A DNA stretch of 64,000 nucleotides from Pedobacter sp. B4-66 (GCF_018492665.1 NZ_JAFVME010000009.1:248001-312000); one strand, 5' to 3'; counted from the first letter of the stretch, positions 7,945-17,719 are shown. Translations and numbers: made by a program. The notes: a model not told the origin generated them from the sequence alone.

Positions 7945-9660
7945 CTACCATCCGAAATTCTGTTTATAAACATCTCTACTGTAGTTGAGTTGGGCTAACG
8001 GAATAGGAAGATACTCATCACGGTTCTTCTTAAATTGAGCTTCCTTAAGGTAAGTTCTTTTCGACGATTCTTCCTTAAAATATTTGTTCAGGTATTCCGA
8101 GGCGATCCCCCATCTTACCAGGTCAAAAAATCTGTTCCCTTCCATGGCAAATTCAAGTCTTCTTTCCCACACTAATGCCTGCCATGCAAACTCCGGCGTC
8201 CAGTTGCAGTTTGTACCTGGTTTATATACATCCATTTTATAATTGGAGAAAAATGTACCATCTGCTAATTTCAGTTTTGAAGTACTATTAATTGCTCTTT
8301 CTCTGATACTATTAATTAAAGGCAATGCTTCATTGTGCCTGTTTAGTTTTATCAGTGCTTCCGCTTTCCAAAGTATCAGATCGTCGTAACGCAATACGTC
8401 AAAATTCTTTGAACTGGACATGAATGGCGGAATTTTCTGAAATGAAGGATCATCCGGAGCCACGGTTTCCTTCAACGTAGAGAAATATCCGTAGATCTGC
8501 GGCGCCCTTGCCCAGCTTTTTTGATAAACAAAATTTAAGCTGTACTTATAGGGATGCCCTGGAATAGCAACGGTATGATCAAGTCTGGGATCAAAAGTAT
8601 TGTTCTTAAAATCGTCGCCCTCTTTTGCATCGTTATTATTGAAAGTAATGAACTGTGGAAGCCCGGCATTATCCGTTTTAAAAGAATTGACCAGATTCTG
8701 GCTTGGCAAATGGAAACCGCAGCATCCGAATTCCTTGTTCATAGGATAGTTAAGTGCAACGCCCATATTTAATCGTCCTTTTGGCGTACCGTCATCTTTT
8801 GAAAATTGAACCGCAAATACGGATTCCTTGTTGTTATCAAACTGGGTGAGAAAGTTATTGGCATAATCGGGATTTAACTCGTACCTGCCAGAAGCTGAAA
8901 CCTGGTCAACCAAAGAAATCACCTCTTCAAGTTTGGCGGTGGAAACAGAGGTCACATTATGTTGCTCATCCTGTACATAGGCCTGATAAAGCCTCACTTT
9001 TGCCAGGTAAGCCATAGCTGCCTGTTTGGTTACGCGGCCTACCTGATCCTGAGAAACCGGAAGATTGGCTACACCGAAGTTAAAATCGTCGCCGATCTTG
9101 TTCCACAGTTCATCATTTGTCATTGCTCTGTTTGAAACCGTTGCGTAGTCTTTTTCAGGAAGATTTTCATCGATATAGGGCATATATTTATAAAGGATCT
9201 TCAGCATAAAATAAAAATGTCCCCTAATGAACCGTACTTCGGCTTGTCTTTCTTTCTTTAAAGGATAGGCACTTTCATCTATCTGATTTATCCTTCTGAG
9301 TGCATCATTTGCACGGGAAATGCCAACATACAAGAAATACCACATCTTATCGGTATTTCCAAGCTCAGGGCGATTGGCTGAAAAAAGCTCGTAGCTATGC
9401 CAATCGGTATTATCTCCCGGGCTATCGCCGCCTTTATAGGCATCGCCGCTACGCATGCTTCCCCAGGGCCAAAGCGAAAATGAAGTATGTATATCATCAT
9501 TTCCAAGACCGGAATAAGCGGAAATAACCATTTTATCGATATTTTCCGGAGTATTAAGTGCTTCTCCGGAGATCACGCCCTGAGGTGTTTCATCGAGCGC
9601 CTTTTGGCAGGCAGAGCTAAGCAAAACCATACCAAGTATTAAATATTTAAACCTTTTCAT
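7945..9660 (-). CDS. SusD/RagB family glycan-binding outer-membrane lipoprotein
   Basis: A 571-residue lipoprotein with a lipobox at residues 15-18 (LSSAC, acylated C18). It has SusD-type sequence: an N-terminal tetratricopeptide-like region (about 90-240, FIRGHFYFMLKILYKY and TKQAAMAYLAKVRLYQAY) and the C-terminal family signature EFAWQALVWERRLEFAMEG with FFDLVRWG (about 490-530). SusD proteins bind oligosaccharides at the cell surface and cap the SusC pore. It follows susC by 27 bases. In this locus the ligand should be a fructan or related ketose glycan, an inference from the GH32 neighbours. Confidence 0.95.
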   Translation of the reverse strand: MKRFKYLILGMVLLSSACQKALDETPQGVISGEALNTPENIDKMVISAYSGLGNDDIHTSFSLWPWGSMRSGDAYKGGDSPGDNTDWHSYELFSANRPELGNTDKMWYFLYVGISRANDALRRINQIDESAYPLKKERQAEVRFIRGHFYFMLKILYKYMPYIDENLPEKDYATVSNRAMTNDELWNKIGDDFNFGVANLPVSQDQVGRVTKQAAMAYLAKVRLYQAYVQDEQHNVTSVSTAKLEEVISLVDQVSASGRYELNPDYANNFLTQFDNNKESVFAVQFSKDDGTPKGRLNMGVALNYPMNKEFGCCGFHLPSQNLVNSFKTDNAGLPQFITFNNNDAKEGDDFKNNTFDPRLDHTVAIPGHPYKYSLNFVYQKSWARAPQIYGYFSTLKETVAPDDPSFQKIPPFMSSSKNFDVLRYDDLILWKAEALIKLNRHNEALPLINSIRERAINSTSKLKLADGTFFSNYKMDVYKPGTNCNWTPEFAWQALVWERRLEFAMEGNRFFDLVRWGIASEYLNKYFKEESSKRTYLKEAQFKKNRDEYLPIPLAQLNYSRDVYKQNFGW

Positions 9661-9687
9661 ATTTGTTTTATCTGGTTGTTTATCTGA

Positions 9688-12600
9688 TTAAAGGGTGATG
9701 TTTAATCCAAGCGTATAAATTGCCGGGATTGGGAATGTACTGCCTGGTGCTTCAGGATCCGGGCCAGTATATTTTTTGTTTTTTATGGTCAGCAGATTGC
9801 TCCCCTGAAGATAAAAGCGCGCCCTCTTAATGTGAATTTTATTAGCTAAACTTGAAATATCATAGCCGATCTGTGCATTTCTTAAGCGCAGATATGAACC
9901 GGGCTCAAGAAAATAAGTAGAGAATCTGCTTTCATCATTCCTGTTAACAAGCGTTAGTGCCGGAATCGCTGAACCTGTGTTTTGTGGTGTCCAGGCATCA
10001 AGCGTTCTGCTTCCCCAGTTTGTACCTGGCCATATTGAAGAGAAATCAGTATAGATCTTGCTTCCATTATTTACCATAACACCTTTTACCCCTTGTAACA
10101 GAAAGCTAACATCAAACTTTTTATAGTTTGCAGTTACATTTAGTCCATAAGTAAAATCCGGATCACTTATGCCAATGTAATCACGATCCGAACCGTTCAC
10201 CACACCATCACCATTAACGTCTTTATAGCGGATCCTTCCAATTCCTTTACCATTCTGAGTGGCATGTGCATCAACCTCGGCCTGATTCTGAAACAATCCA
10301 TCAGCAACGTAACCATAATAACTACCAATAGATCTGCCGAGAATAACTTTGTCATTTCCGTTACCAGGAAAGGCAGTCAGTGAGTTTTCTGGAAGCTCAG
10401 TAATCTTATTGCGGTAGGTGGACACATTTGCCGATAGCGAGAAATTGAAATCGTCACCGATCTTACCATCATAATTAACCATAAATTCTAAACCCTTATT
10501 GTTCATGGAAGCACCATTTACCCATGGATCACCACCTTCACCAATCACAGCCAGGCTTGGTGGATTCAGCAGGATGTCAGTGGTATTTTTGATGAAATAA
10601 TCAACAGACCCGGAGAGTTTCTGGTTAAAAAAGCCAAAATCTATCCCGAAGTTTGATTGAACTGTAGTCTCCCATTTTAATGCACTGTTCCCCCTTTGAG
10701 TTTTGGTAAAACCTGAAGGCAGCTGACCGGGATTACCCCCATTGATGTCGTAAGCACTTCCTTTATCCCTGTTAAAAGTATTATCGGTACCAAAGATAGC
10801 AGAGTAAAGATCATATATAGCATTATTGGGTATAGACTGGTTTCCGTTCTTTCCCCAACCATAACGAAGTTTAAAATCAGACAATACCGGAATCAAATCC
10901 TTAATAAAATCCTCCTCACTCAATCTCCATCCCAGCGAGAATGCCGGAAAATAAGCATACCTGTTTTCAGATCCGAATTTTGATGAGCCATCTCTTCGCA
11001 TGGTAAAAGATGCCAGATAACGGTTTTTGAAACTATAATTTGCCTTTCCAAAAAATGACAGAAGCGAATTGCCGCTACCGGAGCCCCCATTATCTATATT
11101 TGTAGAGCCTGCATCAAGATAGGCGTAGTCGATGTTCTCCAGTGCATACCCCTGCCTCGATCCATAAAAATTTTGCGCGGTGAATTTAATCTGTTCGCTT
11201 CCTACCTGTACCTGAAGATCATGCGATCCGATTGTTTTCCTAAAATCCAGGGTATTCTGCAACACCCAGTTTCCACTGTAGTTTTGACTGGTTGTGACCT
11301 GGTTTGCGGGATCCACCAAAAAGCCGGAGACATAGGACTTCCTCAATGTTCTATCGTAATTCCCACTATAATCAATACCGATGCTAGATCTTAGAGTCAG
11401 CTCGGGAATGATTTTAAGGCTCGCATAAGCATTTCCGAAAATACGGAAGAACCTGGATTTGTTCTGTCTATTATCCTCGATCAGTCTTACCGGATTATGA
11501 CGGTCAGTCATTCCGACAGCTGGCCCGCCCCATCCTCCGTCAACCGTATGTACCGGAACAATAGGTTGCGCTAATAGAGATAAGTCTACAATAGATTCTG
11601 CCGGAACTGATGTTCCTACACTGTAGGTTCCTGATAAGTTTTCTCCAATAACCAACCTGTCATTGAACATTTTATAATCCGAATTTGACCTTACCGTTGT
11701 TCTTTTGAGAGACGACCCTCTGATGATCCCTGAATTATCATAATGGCTTACTGAAAAAAGTGAGCTACCCTTTTCACTCCCACTGCTGATGGTAAGGTCA
11801 TTGCTTTTAATAAAGGAGGTCTGCGAAATCTCGTCGAACCACCTGGTATCAGCCGGCCTCATTGTCTTTGCGCCATCAATAAATTCAGGATAGATGATGT
11901 TATTCAGTACAGGATTATTGAAATCCCCATTCCAGTTATATTTATAAATCGGATTGATGTTCGGATCATTGCCAGAACCATCATTTACTGCTGCTTGCCA
12001 ATATGCCCGACCGCGTTCTTCGGTATTGAGCACCGAGACCTTTGTAACATAGGATTGAGTTGAGATAGAGGAATTAAAATCGATTTTCGTAGTGCCTGAT
12101 TTTCCCTTTTTTGTGGTTACAATGATTACCCCGTTGGCAGCCCTTGATCCGTAAATTGAGGCAGATGACGCGTCTTTTAACACCTGCATAGATTCGATAT
12201 CAGCCTGATTGATCTCATTCAACCCTCTTTCTGTCGGAATCCCATCAATCACATAAAGCGGATTGTTATTTCCTATTGTTCCGATACCGCGGATCCGGAC
12301 TGTCGCACCTCCACCTGGAGAACCATCGGTAGTAATGTAGACTCCAGGTATTCTTCCCTGAAGTGCTTTGATAGGGTTACCAAGCGGAACATCCTTAATT
12401 TGCTCCGTTTTAATTACGGAGACAGCACCCGTAAGATCTGCCTTTTTCTGGGTCGAGTAGCCTGTAACTACCACCTGATTGAGATTACCTGCATCGTATT
12501 CCATTGAAACAGAAATTTCATTTTCTGCTCCAACTACAATAGAAACAGGTTTCATTCCGATGTAGGATAGCGTAATCGTTTCATTAACAGCAGTGCTGAT

Positions 12601-12771
12601 ACTGAACTTCCCGTCCTGACCGGTTACTACAGTCTGCCGACTGGATTTTACCGTTACTCCTGAAATAGGAACTCGGAGATCCTTGTCGGAAACGGTACCC
12701 GTTAATGTTTTTTGCTGAGCATATGCCCCCGCGCAAAAAAACAATAAAATCATCATTAAGATTTTTTTCAT
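9688..12771 (-). CDS. SusC/RagA family TonB-dependent outer-membrane transporter
   Basis: The start at 12771 opens a signal peptide (MKKILMMILLFFCAGAYAQ); the frame reads 42 codons further upstream but that part looks non-coding. The 1027-residue product has a carboxypeptidase-D-like domain (about residues 22-105), a plug domain with VRIRGIGTIGNNNPLYVIDG, SSASIYGSRAANGVIIVTTK, and a long beta-barrel. It has no STN domain, unlike the second SusC in this window, so signalling through FecR is not expected; regulation probably comes from the LacI protein just upstream. With its SusD partner it imports oligosaccharides across the outer membrane using TonB energy. Confidence 0.95.
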   Translation of the reverse strand: MKKILMMILLFFCAGAYAQQKTLTGTVSDKDLRVPISGVTVKSSRQTVVTGQDGKFSISTAVNETITLSYIGMKPVSIVVGAENEISVSMEYDAGNLNQVVVTGYSTQKKADLTGAVSVIKTEQIKDVPLGNPIKALQGRIPGVYITTDGSPGGGATVRIRGIGTIGNNNPLYVIDGIPTERGLNEINQADIESMQVLKDASSASIYGSRAANGVIIVTTKKGKSGTTKIDFNSSISTQSYVTKVSVLNTEERGRAYWQAAVNDGSGNDPNINPIYKYNWNGDFNNPVLNNIIYPEFIDGAKTMRPADTRWFDEISQTSFIKSNDLTISSGSEKGSSLFSVSHYDNSGIIRGSSLKRTTVRSNSDYKMFNDRLVIGENLSGTYSVGTSVPAESIVDLSLLAQPIVPVHTVDGGWGGPAVGMTDRHNPVRLIEDNRQNKSRFFRIFGNAYASLKIIPELTLRSSIGIDYSGNYDRTLRKSYVSGFLVDPANQVTTSQNYSGNWVLQNTLDFRKTIGSHDLQVQVGSEQIKFTAQNFYGSRQGYALENIDYAYLDAGSTNIDNGGSGSGNSLLSFFGKANYSFKNRYLASFTMRRDGSSKFGSENRYAYFPAFSLGWRLSEEDFIKDLIPVLSDFKLRYGWGKNGNQSIPNNAIYDLYSAIFGTDNTFNRDKGSAYDINGGNPGQLPSGFTKTQRGNSALKWETTVQSNFGIDFGFFNQKLSGSVDYFIKNTTDILLNPPSLAVIGEGGDPWVNGASMNNKGLEFMVNYDGKIGDDFNFSLSANVSTYRNKITELPENSLTAFPGNGNDKVILGRSIGSYYGYVADGLFQNQAEVDAHATQNGKGIGRIRYKDVNGDGVVNGSDRDYIGISDPDFTYGLNVTANYKKFDVSFLLQGVKGVMVNNGSKIYTDFSSIWPGTNWGSRTLDAWTPQNTGSAIPALTLVNRNDESRFSTYFLEPGSYLRLRNAQIGYDISSLANKIHIKRARFYLQGSNLLTIKNKKYTGPDPEAPGSTFPIPAIYTLGLNITL

Positions 12772-12907
12772 AATATTTGGTTTTTTGGTTATAATCTTAA
12801 ATCGTTGATCAGGCTCATAACTTCTGATTTCCGATTTGAATCCAGCAGGGTCTAAAACCGCTCGGTAGACGACCCCTGGATAATTGTTTTTAAGCATGCT
12901 GCACCAC

Positions 12908-13025
12908 TTTAATCGTTTAAATTTTATGTTTAAAAAAATGTGCTCTCATAAGCACTCACTTTAATCGTTTAAATTATCAGTTTTAAAAAATAGACATCGT
13001 CATAGTATCACTTTAATCGTTTAAA
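12908..13025 (-). promoter_or_regulatory. three operator-like repeats with 52-bp spacing upstream of susC
   Basis: The 14-mer TTTAATCGTTTAAA occurs exactly at 12908-12921, 12960-12973 and 13012-13025. Each copy is an imperfect dyad (TTTAA-TCGT-TTAAA) with a central CpG, as in LacI-family operators, and the flanking bases CACTTTAATCGTTTAAATT are also shared. The starts are 52 bases apart both times, close to five helical turns. They lie between the LacI-type regulator and susC, on the promoter side of susC. Confidence 0.75.
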
Positions 13026-13041
13026 TTTTTCTGTAAAAAAA

Positions 13042-14055
13042 TTATTGCTCCCTGCATGAAGCACCTGAAATAATCTTTGCTTCGAGGCTTATCTGTTTGA
13101 TATGATCACTCCCATTCATCAACTCCATCAGGTTGTTTACTGCTAAACAACCCATTTCCATCAGCGGCTGACGGGAGAAAGTAATTGGAGTGTAGAAAAG
13201 ATCAAATGACTCTGATTCATCAAAACTTAACACAGAAATTTGTTCAGGCACATTTATTTTTTTATTACTGAGGTATTTAAGCCCATTGATTGCCAGTATA
13301 TCGGTAGCAAAAAAGATTGCATCACATGGCATAGGCGCTTTCATGAGCAGTTCGATGCAAGTGGTAACGTCATTTTCTCCGACGCTATCAATCTGCTGAA
13401 GCCAAAATTCCTCAAAATTGATATTATTCTGCTTTAATGCATCAGCATACCCCTTGTTACGCTCTAACAGATGAAAAAGCGTTGTGCGATAATTTACAAA
13501 AGCAATCCTGCGATGTCCTTTATCGATCAGGTATTGCGTTGCGTTATATGCGGCTTTATAGTTATCTAATGAAATATAATTGCACTGTATTTCGGGAAAG
13601 TGACGATCGACAAGTACAAATGGGATACCGGAACGCTGAAGCACTTCGATCTCGTTTTCAGAACCTTCAGTAGGAACTAAAATCAATCCATCTACCCGAC
13701 GGTTAACAAAAACATTAATCAGCTTGGCAAATTTTTCGGCATCTTCATTGGAACTGCCATAAATTACTGTATAGTTATTTTTCTTGGCCTCTTCTTCAAT
13801 TGATTTGGTTATTCCGGTACTGAACCTAAAATTTATATCTGCAACAACAAGGCCAATCGTATGTGTCTTTTGAGTCTTCAAACTTTTGGCTATTTGATTT
13901 GTCTGGTAGTTAAATTTTTGTGCAGCTTTTATGATGCGTTCTGCTGTAGATTTATTGACCTGCTTTTCTACTGCCTGACCATTGAGTACATAAGATACCA
14001 ATGCCGTCGAAACGCCAACATATTCCGCAATGTCTTTAAGGTTTACCTTTTTCAT
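13042..14055 (-). CDS. LacI family transcriptional regulator
   Basis: A 337-residue regulator with an N-terminal LacI helix-turn-helix (LKDIAEYVGVSTALVSYVLN, about residues 5-24), hinge helix region (about 45-60) and a periplasmic-binding-like effector domain (HTIGLVVADINFRFSTGI; DAIFFATDILAINGLKYL; ISVLSFDESESFDLF). It presumably releases DNA when a sugar or sugar phosphate from the locus binds. It ends 17 bases before the third of three operator-like repeats and lies on the same strand as susC. Local LacI control is less usual for a Sus locus than a hybrid two-component or ECF/FecR system. Confidence 0.93.
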   Translation of the reverse strand: MKKVNLKDIAEYVGVSTALVSYVLNGQAVEKQVNKSTAERIIKAAQKFNYQTNQIAKSLKTQKTHTIGLVVADINFRFSTGITKSIEEEAKKNNYTVIYGSSNEDAEKFAKLINVFVNRRVDGLILVPTEGSENEIEVLQRSGIPFVLVDRHFPEIQCNYISLDNYKAAYNATQYLIDKGHRRIAFVNYRTTLFHLLERNKGYADALKQNNINFEEFWLQQIDSVGENDVTTCIELLMKAPMPCDAIFFATDILAINGLKYLSNKKINVPEQISVLSFDESESFDLFYTPITFSRQPLMEMGCLAVNNLMELMNGSDHIKQISLEAKIISGASCREQ

Positions 14056-14103
14056 CTATCTGGTTAGTATAAAAAGCAGGTCAATATATGGATTTAGATT
14101 TTC

Positions 14104-16173
14104 TTAATTTTTAAGTGCCGCTATTTTGACATTTTTGATTCCGGTTTCATCCGATCTGAACAAGAGTTTTTCAACCTTTAAGTCCGGACGGAAAGCGATC
14201 ATAGTGCGTTGACCTGCAATTTCAGTGTCGATCTGTGAACCGCCAAACTTATCTTCATATTTAACAATCATCCGAACAGTGAACGGTTTATCTGTATTGG
14301 CCAAATTTTCAATAGCATAATTACGAACACCGGTTGGAGAACCTCCTTCACGTAATGATTTCTCCGCAGCTGAGAAATGCTTAAGTTGTCCTTTTCCATA
14401 TTGTGCTTTTCTTGCTTTTGGGCTAATTTGGACTTCACAAGCATGATTTTCTCCGTCTGCACCTAGAAAAAGAGCTCCTAGTTTTCCTGTTAAATCGGTA
14501 CCCGGTTCTACATCAAATGTTAGCAGGAAAGAAGAAGATCCTGTGGCAAATGAAGAAGTCTCTTTAATTTCTTTCGCCAATGATTTTTCTTTTTGGGTCG
14601 CAGGAATTATTTCCTCCATCCATTTTGTTCCAATTCTACCATCAGGGGATTGTACCATTTCATGGATAGTCAATGATCCACCCCATCCCGCCATAGGAAT
14701 CCAGCCGGCCAATAAGAAACGGCCGTCGTTTATTTCTGTCACAGCTGGTACGTTCATCCCATTGTAAAAGTCTAACCCCGCTTTAACACCATCGACAAAT
14801 TTATCTTCCGATGCTTTTGCCGGCTTTGACCAAAAGCCGGTAAAACCACCGATAACATAATCATAATTTCCCCAACGGAAAAAGAATGTACAATCGCCCC
14901 CTGGAGGGAAATCAGGATTGATAGATCGCCAACCTCCATCGATGGAATTTGATCCCCAGGTTCCTTTCGCTCCATAATTCGCTAACATGCGTAAGCGTCC
15001 TTCGGGATCAGTATAAACACTTGGGTTTTCACAAGGATGGAATAATATTTTTGTTTTCTTGAAATTACTGATACCATCTTCACTGATGGAATAAGTTGAT
15101 CCGGCTGGATAGCCTGGAATAGTATCATAGCGGAACGAGCCCGTAACACCGTGTTTATTGTAGTATTCCCATTGTAAAGGCAAGGTAGTTTGTTCCTTCG
15201 GATAGATTCTTGTAGTGTGCAGACCGTAACTAATACAGAGCTTATTGTCAAATATAAAAGGGGTGCCGGTTCCCAATGTTTCCCACTGTTCCTCTATCGG
15301 GGTCGCGGCATCATGTTCAGTCCAGGTTTTGAAGTCAGTTGTGGAGAGGTGCTCGAAGTAATGCGCTCCTTTTCCAAATTTACTGGCATGTCCCCTGCGA
15401 TCAAATAAATAAAATAGGTGATAACGTCCTTTATGATAGAAAGTAGCAACATCACCTACCCAAGTGTTATGCCCAGAAGGCGTCCAATACTGAATCTCAT
15501 CTGAAGTACGAGGTGTCTGCAATGCTACTTTTTGTGGCTCAATTCCCGGGAAGAAGATTTCTGCTTTAGCAACAATTGAAGGATCTATTTCCCAAGTGCT
15601 TTGTTCTCCCCATTTTGGATAACCTAAGGCGAAATCGTTGTCAAGAAGCTCATTATCTACATACAAAGTCCATCGAACCCCTGAAAAATGGAGCACTACT
15701 TCATGTTCACCCTGCGGTTTTTTCAACATTGCCAGGGGAATTCCTATAGGCATATCACGTGGACCTTTAGATTCCGTAGGAGAATGAAGTCGAAGCGCCG
15801 CTTCCAATACAGGAATAGACCCATCAGGCATTGGAAAAGCAGGATAGTTTTGTTGTTTCCGATCCTTCGCATCATGTTTAAAAGTCTTTACAGTCAGTAC
15901 ATTTGGAATTTGAAGAAGATCCTTGATGGAGTTTTCCGCTTTTAGGTTAACCAACATTTTGATGGTAAAACTGCTACTGTCTGACGGTACTGCAAAAGTT
16001 CCTTTCATATTTTTCGGCGAAAGCGCACTTAGCGCTGAACCTTCCGCAAAATGCCAGGGTGAGGAACGTAACACAAGCTTAACAGCCTCTCGCTTTGGCG
16101 CGCAGCCATGGAAGAGCAGACTGCCGATGATCATCAATATTACCAAAGAGGAATTAAGTAATTTTTTTTTCAT
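14104..16173 (-). CDS. GH32-like lipoprotein with altered catalytic residues
   Basis: A 689-residue lipoprotein (lipobox LLFHGC, C24). Residues about 60-210 form a predicted beta-sandwich-like N-terminal region, followed by a GH32-type propeller from about 225 and a C-terminal sandwich. The propeller aligns with the neighbouring GH32: the nucleophile position is kept (D241 in WVGDVATFY), but the RDP motif reads E382-N383-P384 and the acid/base glutamate position is D427 (GGDCTFFF). The stabilising Asp is therefore Asn, and Glu is replaced by Asp. It may be an enzyme with shifted specificity, a slow enzyme or a binding protein. It lies between the GntR-type and LacI-type regulator genes, 48 bases before the latter. 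Confidence 0.78.
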   Translation of the reverse strand: MKKKLLNSSLVILMIIGSLLFHGCAPKREAVKLVLRSSPWHFAEGSALSALSPKNMKGTFAVPSDSSSFTIKMLVNLKAENSIKDLLQIPNVLTVKTFKHDAKDRKQQNYPAFPMPDGSIPVLEAALRLHSPTESKGPRDMPIGIPLAMLKKPQGEHEVVLHFSGVRWTLYVDNELLDNDFALGYPKWGEQSTWEIDPSIVAKAEIFFPGIEPQKVALQTPRTSDEIQYWTPSGHNTWVGDVATFYHKGRYHLFYLFDRRGHASKFGKGAHYFEHLSTTDFKTWTEHDAATPIEEQWETLGTGTPFIFDNKLCISYGLHTTRIYPKEQTTLPLQWEYYNKHGVTGSFRYDTIPGYPAGSTYSISEDGISNFKKTKILFHPCENPSVYTDPEGRLRMLANYGAKGTWGSNSIDGGWRSINPDFPPGGDCTFFFRWGNYDYVIGGFTGFWSKPAKASEDKFVDGVKAGLDFYNGMNVPAVTEINDGRFLLAGWIPMAGWGGSLTIHEMVQSPDGRIGTKWMEEIIPATQKEKSLAKEIKETSSFATGSSSFLLTFDVEPGTDLTGKLGALFLGADGENHACEVQISPKARKAQYGKGQLKHFSAAEKSLREGGSPTGVRNYAIENLANTDKPFTVRMIVKYEDKFGGSQIDTEIAGQRTMIAFRPDLKVEKLLFRSDETGIKNVKIAALKN

Positions 16174-16247
16174 TGATTTATTATTAAAGTTTGCAATTAA
16201 GGTCTTCTGACAGCGAAAGCATCACTGCAAAGACCATGTATATGCTC

Positions 16248-17372
16248 TTATAGAAATTGGCTCGACTCACGAACGACAATTTCTCCTGCTAAGTTTATTG
16301 TAATTGGAAAACGGTTATTGTCCTTTAATCTTCGCATCAATAATTCAATGCTGATGTTGGCAATTTCTTCACAAGGTTGCCTAAACGATGTTAATGAATG
16401 TTTGAGGTGTTTAGAATATTTCATATCATCATAGCCACAAATCAAAACATCTGAACAAATCTCCACTCCCAAAGCATCTAAAGAGGACATTAAAACGGCA
16501 GCAGTAGAATCATTTGCACATATGATGCCCGTCTTTCCTGAAGTTATTTTCATTTTTTTAACGAACTCCAAATCTTCAGGATTGCCACAAAACAGATTAT
16601 TGGCCGTAAATAAACGTCCCTGCTTTTCTACCATGTCTCGAATTCCCGAAATACGTAAATCGATAGAACTTGCAGAATCCGGGCGATAGAAAAAATGTAG
16701 TTCCTCACATCCCTGATCAAGGAGGTGCTTAGCCATAACAGAACCGGCGTTAAAATTATCAACGGATACAACATCGAATGCACGGCGTTCCGGAGAAATT
16801 CGGATATTCCGATCTATTAGAACCAGAGGGATACCAGCATCTTGTATTGCGTTGCAAATCTTTAGATTCAACTCATCTGCGTCTGGAGCTCTTTCCAAAG
16901 GGGAAAAGAAGATTCCATCTACTTTTTTATTGATGTAACTTTCACAATAGCTTTCGATCAGCATCTTTCGAATCTCAGCACTGCCAGCTGTTGCACCCTC
17001 CCATAAGCAATTAAAGCTTCCGGCTTCGGACTGGCTCAACAGTTGATCGTTAATAATCGAAAATATCTCTGATTCTCCTGCACCAGGCAATAACAACCCA
17101 AAGGTATAAGTGGTATTTGAATGTTGATGAGTAACAATTGTTCCAAGACCCTTGGTTTTCTGAACGAAGCCTTCATCCTGTAACTGATTGTAAACTTTTG
17201 CAATAGTAGGTCTGGAAACTAAATATTTTTGAGCCAAGGTTAGTTCAGCGGGCAACATCGAGCCTTTAGGAAACCTCTCCTTATGGATTTGATCTTTTAT
17301 TGTATCGTAAATAGTCTTGCTACTAATTTTACCTTTCATATCTATAGGTAATTTATAATGGTTCGTTTTCAA
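16248..17372 (-). CDS. GntR-type regulator with LacI-like effector domain
   Basis: A 374-residue chimeric regulator of the AraR type. Residues about 15-85 are a winged helix of the GntR family (LTLAQKYLVSRPTIAKVYNQL, then GFVQKTKGLGTIV). Residues about 90-370 are a periplasmic-binding fold as in LacI proteins (TFGLLLPGAGESEIFSIIND; GIICANDSTAAVLMSSLDAL; CGYDDMKYSKHLKHSLTSF). AraR-like proteins sense free sugars. The gene is divergent from the sedoheptulokinase-like kinase and stands first in a leftward set with the GH32-like lipoprotein and the LacI regulator, so the shared 410-base AT-rich gap is its likely target. An alternative start lies at codon 12. Confidence 0.88.
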   Translation of the reverse strand: MKTNHYKLPIDMKGKISSKTIYDTIKDQIHKERFPKGSMLPAELTLAQKYLVSRPTIAKVYNQLQDEGFVQKTKGLGTIVTHQHSNTTYTFGLLLPGAGESEIFSIINDQLLSQSEAGSFNCLWEGATAGSAEIRKMLIESYCESYINKKVDGIFFSPLERAPDADELNLKICNAIQDAGIPLVLIDRNIRISPERRAFDVVSVDNFNAGSVMAKHLLDQGCEELHFFYRPDSASSIDLRISGIRDMVEKQGRLFTANNLFCGNPEDLEFVKKMKITSGKTGIICANDSTAAVLMSSLDALGVEICSDVLICGYDDMKYSKHLKHSLTSFRQPCEEIANISIELLMRRLKDNNRFPITINLAGEIVVRESSQFL

Positions 17373-17659
17373 ATGTAATATTTATATTTATAACACATTA
17401 CATTTAAACATATAAAAATGTAACAAATTTGTTCTAAATTATATTTAATGCAGTTAAAGCTATTTAATTTAGTGACATAAAACATTCTTAACATGCACAA
17501 AAAACAACAATTGTTTACATTCAAAAACCATAAACAAAGATTTTAAATTATCTAATAATATAATTTAAAAAACTAAAAATCAGTAGATTAAAACAAAACA
17601 TAAACATAAAAACTAGCACACAATAAATAAAATGTAATCTTTATTATATATAAATGTAA
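17371..17659. promoter_or_regulatory. five AAATGTAA boxes in the divergent regulator/kinase intergenic region
   Basis: AAATGTAA occurs at 17371-17378, 17416-17423, 17630-17637 and 17652-17659, and its reverse complement at 17398-17405. The first and the inverted copy form a dyad. The whole 17373-17782 gap is very AT-rich with no open frame. The repeated box is a candidate operator for the GntR-type protein, though low complexity raises the chance of coincidence. Confidence 0.4.
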
Positions 17660-17688
17660 ACTTATTATAACAAAAAAGCATATTTATG

Positions 17689-17719
17689 TTTGCTAACGTA
17701 AAGTAAGTTTATACATTTG
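17689..17719 (+). promoter_or_regulatory. consensus Bacteroidota promoter for the FGGY kinase
   Basis: TTTG (17689-17692) and TACATTTG (17712-17719) are separated by exactly 19 bases, a full match to the Bacteroidota housekeeping promoter TTTG-N19-TAnnTTTG. Transcription should start a few bases later, leaving a leader of roughly 55 bases before the kinase gene. Confidence 0.75.

Noticed and set aside
9288-9527. Overlapping short frames on both strands within the first susD gene
   Set aside because: They are shadows of the SusD coding sequence with no independent features.
12772-12897. Longer N-terminus for the first SusC protein
   Set aside because: The extra 42 residues precede a normal signal peptide, do not look like an STN domain, and run into the operator repeat region.
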